Source: Rhizodiscina lignyota
Lineage: Eukaryota > Ascomycota > Dothideomycetes > Aulographales > Rhizodiscinaceae
Direction: 5' to 3'
DNA: 64,000 nt
Assembly: GCA_010015805.1 (NCBI GenBank)
Contig: ML978129.1
Location: 930,001-994,000 of the forward strand
Part shown: positions 1-10,629 of the stretch, piece after piece
Layout: the number at the start of each line of letters is the position of its first letter
Numbering within the stretch: position 1 is the first letter of the stretch
Translations under genes and position numbers: made by a program
The notes under the pieces: generated by a model
What the model was told of the DNA's origin: nothing
What the model saw: only the letters and a program-made list of their open reading frames with translations
The model's database searches: none

Positions 1-1783
1 TGGTTGAAAAGATTGTTGTCGGCGTAATAACAGCAGGATAAGCCAGAAGTGTTCCAAAGGCATCGAGTTGGCAAACTCCGGTGCAAAATGGGACGGTGAC
101 TGATGCTGTGACTGAGGCTGTGGTGGTCGATGTGCGCAATTGGGTCTTTGTCTGGACCGCAGTGAGTGTGGAGAACTCTGTCTTGGTTCTGAACACCTCG
201 CTCGTCTCAAGCAGAGTCCTAGTCCGAAATTCTGTGCTGGTATCCACAAGAGTTTCAATGCTGGTATGAACGAGCGTGCTTGTTTGAGTCTCAAATACTG
301 TGCGGGTGCCGAGGCTAGTCTGGACGCTGGTCACGACACTGGTGGAAGTGCTAAGCGACGTGTGCGTAACAGTCCGAGTGAAAGGCACTGGAACTGGCGA
401 GACAGACACTCGGGTCGCCGTCGTAGTTTCCGTGTGCACAACGGGAACCGGGGTCACGACGGTGCTGAGGGACGTAGTAGTTTCTGTGTGTACGACAGGC
501 ACATCGCTGATAACAGTGCTGAGCGACGTTTCGGTAGAAATGAGTGTCGTCGGGGATGGGATCAACGAGCTGACCGTAACGAATTGAGTCTGGATGCTAA
601 TAACTATCTGCGGCTGGGTTCTTGTTCGGAAGATTGTTTCGAGACTGATATCAGTGGTATGAGACACTAAGGTCGTGGTGGTCGTACCGAGAACCACCTG
701 TGTGCTGATGCGAGTTGTGGGGACAGGAAGGACTGTGGTGCGAGTCCGGAAAACAGTGTCGACAACTAGACTTGTCGATATCACTGTGGTTGGAGAAGCG
801 AACGGAATCGAGGTCGTGTGAGTGATTAGCTTTGTTGATATACTGAGCGAAGGAACTATGTCTGTGCGAGTCGTAGAAACCGTTTTTGTCGTCAGGCTTG
901 GAACAAAGATGGAAGTCGTCCTGGTCACGTTGAGAAAATCCGTCGTTGTCAATATTTTCAGAACTGGGACGGAAGTTGTATATTTGACGACGTCCGTGGT
1001 CGTCGTCGTCGTTGGGGACGGGATGGTAAAACTCTTTTTGATCGTGTCGAACTCTGTGGTCGTCGTAGGAGATGGAACGCTCTTGATGAAAGTTTTGTTG
1101 ACCGTGTCAATTTCTGTGTAGGTCGTCGTAGTCGGAGATGGCACGAACGAAGTTTCATAGATGGTTGAGAGGCTTATTTTAATCTTAGTCTTCGTCGACG
1201 TTTCCGTCCGTGTGTAAGAGTCGGTCACGTGATGATATATCGTTGTCTCTTCGAATTCGGTGCAGGTTGTGGTGATAGTTTTCCAGCTAGGCGGCGGCGG
1301 CTATGACAGTCAGATACAAGTAGTAGATGTGAAGCTACAGGATGTTCTCCGAGAGCGTTATAAGAAAGACGGTGAGGCGAGCGGAGGCTGCGAACAGGCC
1401 GTCGAGAATTCATGATACGGAAAGCAAAAGATCAAATTGACATTGAGATAGCTGCAAGTGACTTCACGTATTAGGAGATTCCGCGCAGTCGCTGAAGTGA
1501 TGTAGCGTCTACCATAAACCAGGCGAAAGAACGTCTCCAATTGCTGAGATTTTGTCGAGACTACACTGAAATGTTGGTTTTACCTTTTGGTATGGAGATG
1601 AACTGGAAGTCGTGCATGATGTTGATTCTGGCGTAGGTTTCCAATCATCGTGAACACTCGACGAGTTCTTGCCCCAGTCTGTCTTCGAGTTAGAGAGAGC
1701 ATCGTTTGATATTGGGAAGATCTCTCACCACCGTCGGCAACTGCCCGGACGGCAAGCAAGGCTGTTAAAAGCAGCACTTGCAT
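1..1783 (-). CDS. Thr-rich secreted cell-wall/adhesin-like protein (partial, C-terminus off left edge)
   Basis: The start at 1783 opens with a signal peptide (MQVLLLTALLAVRAVA). A donor, AAAAG|GTAAAA, ends exon 1 at 1584 in phase 2. An uninterrupted minus-strand frame then runs from about 1286 to base 1, very rich in Thr, Ser and Val, with imperfect repeats such as VPSPTTTTT and VPVVHTETTT. An acceptor CCTAG| at 1288-1287 joins exon 1 to this frame in phase, giving models 1783..1584 and 1286..1. The implied intron (about 297 nt) is long, so a small middle exon may be missed. Composition and signal peptide suggest an O-glycosylated extracellular or wall protein. No stop is reached, so length, GPI signal and any C-terminal domain are unknown. 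Plus-strand Val-rich frames here are antisense shadows. Confidence 0.6.
395..540 (-). repeat. Imperfect coding repeat in the Thr-rich protein
   Basis: Read on the minus strand, two adjacent units each run SLSTV, a short spacer, then PVVHTET. They share most codon positions but differ at third bases. A related Pro-Ser-Pro-poly-Thr unit recurs between about 980 and 1140. This is the internal repeat style of fungal wall proteins. Confidence 0.5.
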
Positions 1784-3137
1784 ATCGCATAAAAACAGAC
1801 AAACGGGGAATGACCGTACAGAACGAGCTGACGAGAGGAGTAATGTCGTACGGACACTATTTGAAAGCGATTCGACTCAGGCAATTCGAGTAACGACAGC
1901 AGCATGACATGGAAGGCTTGAACGGATCGAGAGCGCAGAAGGGAAATTCATCGTCGACTCTCGCCGGTTCGGGCAACACTGCTGCGCCTGCACAGTGACG
2001 AGGGCAGCATGCTGAGAGTCAAGCAGGGTAAAACCAAAAGGTGCCAGGCTTCCGTGGCTACCGCGCTATTATTCTGCATGCTGGCGAGCAACTGAAATGG
2101 AGGGGAACCATGGCAGGCGTTCTGTAGGACAGCAGCTGTAGGATGCGGCGTCAGAGCCTGGCCTACCGATTCCTGGATTGGACAGAGGCTGAGGCTCTGC
2201 GGTAAGAGTGCTTCTCGCAAACAGCTTAGCATGAAGGACTTTTGCACCGGCCGTAGTGGAACTAGCATGGGCACGGAAGACATGCAGAGTTTCAATAAAA
2301 GGTGCATAAAGTCGCGAGAGATGGCGAGACATGATTTGAACAATCACGTGGGAGGGCTGGCAAACCTGCAGGACAGGTCAAGGATGCACGGCTCCTCACC
2401 AATCTGATCACTTTCCTTCCACACTCGACCATCCACGTCGACTGCGCACGACTAATTCGTCAAGGCGAAGAAGCAAGGGCACACTAGCTCGTCATCGGCG
2501 CTACGACAACATTCCCATTTGTTCTTATCGATTTGGAAGGATTGCACCCGCCCACTTCAGCTTGGAGGTGGGGTCCGCCTTCACCATACGGACAGAGTCG
2601 ACGGCAGTGCTTCCCCAAAGTCTCCTTGTGTCTAGCATGCGGAAAGGTGCGGCCGCTCTTTGGTTCCGGAGAATGAAGAATCGAATCATCCACAGCACCG
2701 GTGCTGGGGATGCCGTCGGGTGGGTGGTATCACGATGCATGCTTCCAGATGCAGCAGGTTACGAGCGGCATGAGTCTGCAATCCTGCCGTATGGAGCCAC
2801 TCACGCTCCATCGATTTATTCACCATAAGCCTCTGACTTTCCTTCGATTTGTCTCAGCACCTCTCACTTTCAGATTGCCGTTGCATCTCCGATCGGTCGG
2901 AGAATAGAGAAAGCAGCCTTCAGCCTTGTAGATGTTACATTTTTGATGGAAGTGCTTTTATTCGTTTCCTTTCATTGAATAAGGCTGCTCTTATGATTTC
3001 GTCTTTCGTTTCCTCGTGAAAAAGTGTCACAGACATTCAATATCTCTCCGACGATCGAGCGCAACTAATTAACGTCGCCAATGGCGTCCTTCCTACCGAT
3101 ATCCTCGAGTACGTCCTGAGTCGAGCTAATACCCACG
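1784..3137. other. Intergenic, no gene recognised
   Basis: This is the presumed divergent promoter of the Thr-rich gene (minus) and the aspartyl-protease-like gene (plus). Several open frames of 60-130 codons exist on both strands, but none shows a recognisable domain or convincing splice pattern. Confidence 0.5.
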
Positions 3138-4989
3138 ATGCCTCTTCAACCGCGGGCGGCTGCTTCCGCCACACCTACACCTCTGCCTTTTCTGGTGAAG
3201 GCAACGGGGAAATTTGATGGGAATGATGGACAATGGTCTACGTTTGACCTTAAAATCGGAAATCCTGACCAGGAGTTCCGCGTTTTGGTTTCGACGTCCG
3301 GCGAAGTGTCATGGGTTCCATTGGCAGAAGGCTGCGTAGCAACGAGCGACACTGGTCCTCTTCCAAGCAATTGCTCGGATACACGAGGTGTCGATCCATC
3401 TGGGGCTAGCAGCACTCTGCTTGGGTACAATGCGTCCCTAAGCAAAGCTTCTGACCCTCAAACACTTGGAACCTATCAATTACAGCTCAACCCGGATCTC
3501 GACATTGATAATTTTGGTACTGCCTACAACATCAGTGCGACGTATTACCAAGACAGCTTCCAACTCGCCTCTGGCGTTTCTTCATCCGATGGTTCAAGCC
3601 TACAGCTGACTCAGAGTGACACTGTGTTTGCAGGAGTTGCAGACGCAAATCTCTGGGTCGGTACAATTGGTCTTGGCCTCGGAGATGTCACAGATTTGAG
3701 TGGTGGCAATGAGACTTCCTTTATGCAATCTCTCGTTGATGGAGCTCATATCCCCAGCCGCTCGTGGGGATATACGGCGGGTGCCGCCTACAGTAAGTGC
3801 TCTACTGGAAGAAACATGCTAGCATGTATTTTCTAAATCGCTTGTAGAATCTAATGGCGGCTATTCGGGCAACCTCGTCCTTGGAGGTTACGATCAATCA
3901 AGATTCGATTCAACTCACTCTGCGAGCTTCACAATGCCTCAAAGTAACCAGCAATCATTGCTTAGAGTAAATCTGAAGAGCCTGGAAATCGGTTCATGGT
4001 CTCCTCCGCTTGATACTTTCCCGGCAGAGGTTATCCTTGACTCAACACTGCCGTACATGTACCTTCCAGACAATATGTGCGATGCTCTTGCTCAACAGCT
4101 AGGCCTACAATACGACAATATCACGGATCTGTTTCTGGTCAATGACACTCAGCGCGCAACGAATCAGAACATTGGAAGCATCACGATAATACTTCAGGAT
4201 ATCAGCGATATGAGTACGCAAACTTCAATCTCATTTCCATACGCAGCATTCGATTTGACCGCGTCATTCCCAATATATACCGACGGTCCAAGGTCGTATT
4301 TTCCTCTACGACGATCTGTGAATGGGCAGAACACTCTTGGGCGGGTTTTCTTCCAAGAAGCCTACGTTATAGCGAACTACGAGCAGCGAAATTTCACCGT
4401 TGCGAAGACAACATTCCCCTCCCAAGCGCCTGCCCCACAAATTACTCCGATTTACAGCAGCCGCTTCCCATCTCCCACGCCAACGCCTCCGTCGCATCAT
4501 GGCATCAGTGGAGGAGCCATTGCTGGCATTGTGATCGGCGCCGTTGCTGCAGTTCTACTCGCCGTCGGTGCCTGGTTCCTATTTGCCCGAAGGCGTAAGG
4601 CGAAGGGCAAGGCAGACTACGAGAAGCAGCAATTTGAAGATGAAGAAGCGGAGCGCCGCCGGCGCCAGACCATGATTAGCACTGTTGGGACCGAGGACGG
4701 GACAATGGTGTCGTACGAGATGGACACTATACCTCAGAGAGCCGAGTCGGGCGCAGGTAGACCTGGACATCACAGACAAATATCGGAACTCTCCTCCGAC
4801 ACTGACACCTCGAGGGGTGGTGGTCGTAAGACGAGGATGTCAGAAATCTTCGAACTGGAAGGAGGCGCTCCTGATACAATGGCATTGCAGAGAAACGAAC
4901 AGAGAGTCAACGAACCTCCTCCCTCAACGCAACGGACCAACAGTGATCACATTGTGTCACCTACCACTCCATTGTCAGGGGCACCTTGA
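3138..4989 (+). CDS. Membrane-anchored aspartyl-protease-like (A1 fold) protein, probably inactive
   Basis: Two exons, 3138..3792 and 3848..4989 (GTAAGT donor, TTGTAG acceptor, phase 1), encode 598 aa. The fold is that of a pepsin-like A1 protease: an N-lobe with a DTGS-equivalent loop, a LVLGGYD stretch, a second lobe, then a Pro/Ser linker, one transmembrane helix (about GAIAGIVIGAVAAVLLAVGA) and a basic cytoplasmic tail. The first catalytic loop reads LVSTSGEVSW, with Ser where the catalytic Asp should be. The second reads VILDSTLPYMYLP and keeps its Asp. Known A1 chemistry needs both, so activity is doubtful. A classical signal peptide is not evident from this start, so an upstream exon is possible. 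A role as a surface sensor or scaffold is inference. Confidence 0.75.
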
Positions 4990-5578
4990 GTGCAATTAGT
5001 TGAGATGATTTATGGAAAAGGAGGAGTTCGGTACTAGTATTGGCGTAAAATGGAACGCAGACTTGATCACGGCTCCCTTCCATCGTGGAGGAACTCTCGA
5101 AAATTCTTACCTTCTTTTCTCCTCAAGGAGTCAAATTAGCGCATTTAATGTTGGGGAGATGCCAGGGTCGTTTGGAGCAATTCTTAGATTGGCAGGCAAA
5201 AGGTACGGACTTGAAGAGGCCAACATTACCCCGTCCTGTCTTGTACGAAGAGGACTATAAATAATATGCTCTTAGTATTATTTGTTTCCGATACCACCAT
5301 AGTAGCTCGTGGAATTATCATTAACCCCTTCTCGAGCGAACCACTACAATAGTAATTGTCATCTCTCCCTCGTATCTCGGATGCTGTAATACATGCTGTA
5401 CTCAATGTCGACGGTAATCCGTAGCATAGGATCGGACTTAAGCAAAAACGATAATAGAGATCGACACCAGCATTTCCTAATCCAGACAATGCCAGAAACT
5501 TACTGAATCATCATCGTTATCGATAGAGCCTATATCTCCCGCGCGAGACGCAGTTGCGGATTGTCTCGTCCGTCCAAG
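4990..5578 (+). other. Intergenic: 3' flank and SDR promoter
   Basis: The region is moderately AT-rich around 5250-5520. A short frame at 5012-5260 has no recognisable domain. I see nothing else. Confidence 0.4.
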
Positions 5579-6497
5579 ATGTCGTACAAACGAGTCGCCG
5601 CTGTCACAGGCGCGAATAAGGGCGTCGGCCTTGGAATAGGTGAGCTCCATCTTGAATCTTTAGCACAAAGAAATATCTAACGTTGTCCCAGTGCGCAACC
5701 TCGCCCTCTCATACCCCTCGTCCCATCTCAATGATGGTCCTTTCCTCATCTACCTGACAGCCCGCGATAGCTCTCGAGGCGAAGAAGCCATCCGCACCCT
5801 CCTCTCCGACGCGCATCTCAAAAAGGCCAAAGCCCTGTCCCAAGACGGCGGGCTGACGGACATCAAGTTTCACCCCCTTGACATCTCGTCGTCCGAGAGC
5901 ATCCAGGCCTTTGCCGGCTTCGTCAAACAGCAGCACCCCGAGGGCATCGACATTCTGATCAACAATGCGGGCGTCGCAATGGACGGCTTCAACATGGACG
6001 TCGTGAGCACGACGCTCAGATGCAACTACTGGGGCACGCTGGAGATGACGGAGCGCTTCCTGCCGATGCTGAAGCAGGGCGGGCGGCTCGTCAACGTGTC
6101 CAGCATTGCGGGCGTGCTGAAGAAGTACTCCGAGTCCCGAGAGAAGGAGTTCCGCGCCGCGAACAGCGTGCCGGAGATGACGCGGATTATGGAGCGATTT
6201 ATTAAGGGCGTGGAGGCAGGCACGCATGAGCAGGATGGGTTCCCGAGCGCTGCGTACGCGGTGAGCAAGGCGGGCTTGACGGGCGTGACGCAGATTATTG
6301 GGCGGGAGGAGGCGACGAAGGGGAGAGGGGTGCTGGTGAATGCCTGTTGTCCTGGGTGGGTGAATACGGATATGACGAAGGGGAGAGGGACGAAGACGAT
6401 CGATCAGGGTGCGAAGACGCCGGTTATGTTGGCGTTGGGCGACATTGGTGGTAAATCTGGATTGTACTGGCGCGATGAGAAGGTCCAGCAATGGTAA
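5579..6497 (+). CDS. Short-chain dehydrogenase/reductase, carbonyl-reductase (CBR1)-like
   Basis: Two exons, 5579..5639 and 5692..6497 (phase 1 intron), encode 288 aa. The N-terminus carries the nucleotide-binding motif TGANKGVGLG, followed by a basic TARD segment typical of NADP(H) binding. Downstream are INNAG, VSSIAG and the catalytic YAVSK (Tyr about 209, Lys about 213), then the PGWVNTDMT segment. This order and length match monomeric carbonyl reductases, which reduce quinones, aldehydes and ketones with NADPH in the cytosol. The true substrate cannot be told. The start was chosen because exon 1 supplies the Rossmann motif that the longer second-exon frame lacks. A 279-codon minus-strand frame over the same DNA is a shadow of the GC-rich codons. 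Confidence 0.9.
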
Positions 6498-7056
6498 ACG
6501 GAGACAGACATTGATGTCCTGAGCCTCATGGACGGATTGGAGGACCATTGTAGGCCTCTTGTAGCGCTATTCGCGCGTCAGACTCATCCAAGTAGAGCCG
6601 CCGTCTTATGGCAATGTAGATACGGGAAAGTTCCAACAGAAAAAGATTGACATAACTACATCGAATTGATTCGCAGCCTCCAAAACAGTAAACAGCTCCG
6701 CTATGATGCAACCAAGAACAAGGCAAACCTCCGAACCGTTTCATCGCTCAAATTCAGCATTTGGTAACAAACTGGATCATCACGCTATGCATGACCCACT
6801 GCAATACATTCATATTGCGCCGCTTAAACACCAGGCCAGTTGCTATAACAGCATCCTCTCCAGAAGAAGGAGCGTTCCACCTGACGCGTGACTATCATCG
6901 CATGTGTTCGTGACATGCATGCTTGCACAAGTCGAATACACAAGGACTAAGACACGCACAACCACTGTTGCAGATGCTCATCGACGCATTTTCGCAGATT
7001 TTCAAAGAGGTGGAGTTTTCGCGTGGCTGCGGTAGCCATGTAGACAGATTCGTCCA
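6498..7056. other. Convergent 3' flanks, nothing recognised
   Basis: This is the space between the SDR stop and the stop of the BAH-PHD gene. Only short frames without features are present. Confidence 0.4.
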
Positions 7057-8328
7057 TCAATCGATTTCTGCGTCGCAGATGAGACATCGGATGTTTATCA
7101 TGTTTTCTTCACCGTCCCCGTCCCGTAGATCTGTGACTCGGATCTTCCAGGTTGTCTCATCCCCGTCTGGGCTCGGCGAAACAAGTTCTGCCTTAAAGAG
7201 CGCGACCTGGCCAGTCGAAGAACGCCCTGTAGACTTGCTCTTTCGTCCCCTCTTCTTCTTTGTAATAGATTTTGTACCATTCATTTCGCCGTTCGTTGTC
7301 GCTTCGCCCGGGTATTCCGCTCCTTCCTTCTCGTAGGCCCGCTTAACCGCTTCTTCTTCGAGACACTCAGCGTGCAGCCATGTTTTACAGGACGTGCACT
7401 GGACGATAGGATTGTCAGGATTCGCTGGACTCTCGCAGACGCAGTGTTTCCGAAGCTCCTACGCCAAAGCATGTTATAAAGTGCATCGCATTTCATTTGC
7501 GCGGATGAGCTCACCGAAAGACCAGTTTTGCCTTTTCTTGTATCAAATACCTGGCGCCAATAGACGTAATCTGATGGGCAGTCGGCATCGTCGTCGTCTT
7601 CGTCCCAGTGCTTGATCGTAATCTTGCCGTCCACAGTCATGGCATCGATGATCTGCATCTCGTTGCTTGGTATAACCTCCATCGTGCCATGGTACGGTTG
7701 TCTGCCAATAGGCAGGTCTTCAGGCCTAAAGAGCCAGTACACTCGAAGATACACATGTTGCTCATCTCCCGCGCGCACGTCCAAGACTTGTGCAACCCAT
7801 TTATTCTTGAGAAACTCCGCCACGGAAGACGCCTTCTTCGATGACTTGACTTGCGGCGCCGGGTCATCCTCTTCGTTTTGTACCAAGATGATGTCGTTAA
7901 CTTCGAAGGTCTCTCTGGCGACTAAGGGCCCAGTGTCATTCTACTACGTATACACTAGGGTGTAATAAGACCGTTCCCAAGGTCGACGGAGGGTAACAAA
8001 CTTACTCGTGAACTTTCGGTATCTCTTTGCATCCTCCCAAAGGTGTTGGGGGCTAACACAGTACAGCATAGGTTCGATTTTCTTCGTGAGTGGATTTTCT
8101 TGAGCCTGGGGCTCCGTGAGGTCGTCGCGCTTACGTTTTCGGTTCGGAGGAGGATAAGGATGGACCTCGAAGCTAAAGTCAGGTCCAATCGTGTTCCAGT
8201 CTATCTTTGTGCTGGGTCCTGTAGTAGAAGTATCATAAGTGGCCAGTTTGACACGTTTGTTCAGTTGTATTTAACTTACCATCCTCCGTAGATTGTCGAC
8301 GCGATGGAGTCTTGCTCTTACGCGACAT
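7057..8328 (-). CDS. BAH-PHD chromatin reader (EPR-1-like)
   Basis: Four exons, 8328..8280, 8218..8006, 7921..7515 and 7458..7057, give a continuous 356-aa frame. A basic N-terminus leads into a BAH domain (about residues 90-215, with VNDIILV, YLRVYWLFRPEDL and YWRQVFD). A PHD finger follows: C229/C231, C244/C247, H252, C255 and a final CLIC pair (C348/C351). The last pair is separated from C255 by about 92 residues, including a KKKRGRK basic patch. In Neurospora the BAH-PHD protein EPR-1 reads H3K27me3 and mediates Polycomb-type silencing. The architecture here fits that family, but orthology is inferred from domain order only. A nuclear site is expected. Exon 3 could use another acceptor, but CCCTTAG at 7922 is the one that keeps the frame. 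Confidence 0.85.
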
Positions 8329-10629
8329 CTTGAGCTTCGTAGCAAGGTTTGACCGTGCGCTCAATGTGATGTGCTTTGGAGTTGGAGGGAAGGCAGAATA
8401 GTCCGAGACGCGCGTGGTACTTAAAGTTCGACGCGCACCGTAAGCAGTACTTTTGCGAGTGCGTGATGCGGCAGGGAGCGGAATACCGAGAGTGAACAAG
8501 ACGATGAGTAGCAAAAGACACGAAAAGTCGCGTCGCGACAACGGTATAGTGGCAATTGAATGGTGTTGTCACACTGGCCAGGCTAACGCCTCTTGCGCTT
8601 AGCGTGGTGAAGCTGCGCAGAAGTCTTGTCTGGTGGGGATAGTCTAACTTCCGGGAATATGCCGATTGGCTCGCCCCACTGCAAGCAGCGTGAGCGTAGG
8701 TAGGTAGTTACCATGATGCTTCAAAAGGTTCAAAACCTTTTATTTCAATTTTTAAAAAGAAGAAAGAAAGCAAAGAATGGACAGTCTAGTTTCATCCTAT
8801 TAATATTACTCATAGGATACCCAGTACCACGTGAAGGTGCTGTCCGTTACTGAGCACTATGGTTTAACAGATGGAGCGGACTGCCGCTCGAACGTGCTGT
8901 CATGGTTACCGTGCCTGTTCTTTTGAGTTTAATTTGAAACTCACAAGATATCGCCCGTCCCTAAAACCACTCGGTCAATGTACATAACGAAAAGCCAAGA
9001 GCTGTAAATCCTTTTAAGTATATGGTCAACAATATACCCAGACTGCATGAAATCTCGGACCGGGCCTAGGACCGGTAATGTGCCGGAATTTAGGCGGCAA
9101 TATGCCGTCACAAGCTGCCGGGAGGGAAGGCTCGATCGTGGTATGAGGAAGGAAATATCACATCATTAATCATATTATTGCATTGCATTGCAACACGTTC
9201 GACCTGTGAAGAGACTAACTACGAGGGCATTCTGGGCTACGCTCCTAGGATAATCATTCACTTCTACTACGAAGGAGCAGAGATCGGCCTGCAAGGATTC
9301 CAGCGCCATGTCAACGGGCAGGCCGCTGCTTTGCCTTGCCAGACCTATTTCCCAAATAGGAGTCGAAGATTTCCAAAAGGCCAAGACTATATGATGTTAA
9401 ACTTGGCACATTTTTCAACTTCACTCGCCACTAATAACTACATAGACAAAGAAATACCCGGAGCCACTTGCGTTCCGCTTTAGGAATGAAAAACAAATCA
9501 AGGCAATTGATTGAAATGGCCAATAGCAAGGATGCAGAGACGCACACTACGCCTTCAGGGAGGTGCTCTATGGCTCCATAGATCTGCTCTTCTTGGTAAG
9601 CAGTGCAAAATGGGTTTGAGATGACGCCTGGGAATATTCCTCAGGGTCCGTCGGAAATATGATGAACTGAGTAACGATGGCACGGTGCAGAGCTCACATA
9701 CGATGGACTAAGCTCGCCGGCCCCTTGTTTAAGAGGCTCAAGTCCGAAATAGAAGTGTTCGTCGAGAGCAGAGCTCCAGCGGTCCAGATCCACTTGACAT
9801 CACGAACGCGCGGCAGAGTGCGGAAAGACAGAGCTCGCGCATCCCCTAAATGCCCTAATCCTTGATGCAGGAACGCCAGAAGGCCGCGACCAATGCGTTG
9901 CTCAGAATAAGATACGAGACAGAGCGAGGCGACTTGCCTAATCTCGAACCTTTGCGGGCGCCCTGGTCAGAAGGCGCTTCCCACAGCAGCCGGAATGCAG
10001 CGGATTACGAAGGTGTTCAATTGTGCACTGTGAGTGAAAGCCGCGTGCGGCGAGTGAAGTGGCCTCGAAACGTGTAGCAGAGCACAGCCAAGAAGTGCCG
10101 CCGCAGGCCCAGCCACCTGGCGCGACGTTTTCGCTCTGCCCAGGCGAACGTGATTCCAATCGACGTGTCGGCGCGGCAGAGGCCATAGCGTACCACACTG
10201 CGAATTGGTGGTGAAGGAGTGGATCTACTGTGGCAGAGCGTCGTCATTCAGCCGCCGTGCCAAACCGCTTTCGGCCATTCGTTCATTGGCAACCCAAGCA
10301 GGTCGACCAGTGCCGGACAACATATCGCTCACACACTCACCACCGCCCAGTCTTCTCCGCACAACACCTTCACTCTCGTTTTTCGCTCCGCCCTCATCAT
10401 TCCCACGTTTGCTGTGTCGTACGCATCTGCTGCATCCGCCGGCACGCCCCGGACATTGTGCCTGCTGCGGCTGAGACGTGCAGCTTCCCGCGCGAGCATC
10501 AAAAAAGTTGCGTCGGCATCGGCAGGCCCGACCAGCGAGCTTCCAAGCTCCCAGCACGTCAACTCCCTCCCTCTATCAACTCCCTCGTCGCTCGCTTGGC
10601 GTCAGTAGCATCAGGTACATCGAGGCAAC
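8329..10629. other. Long intergenic region, no gene recognised
   Basis: About 8700-9180 is AT-rich with A-runs and short palindromic GC boxes (ccggaatttaggcggc near 9083). About 9640-10200 has scattered short frames with no domain. The segment 10200-10629 is CT-rich and looks like the promoter and 5' UTR of the CAF120-like gene. I found no spliced gene or RNA gene in it. Confidence 0.4.

Noticed and set aside
81-1121. Val-rich plus-strand frames
   Set aside because: They mirror Thr codons of the minus-strand Thr-rich gene.
1948-2343. 131-codon minus-strand frame
   Set aside because: It is Leu/Ser-rich without a signal peptide or domain; probably chance.
5709-6548. 279-codon minus-strand frame
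   Set aside because: It lies antisense to the SDR gene, which has clear catalytic motifs; the frame is an artefact of GC-rich codons.
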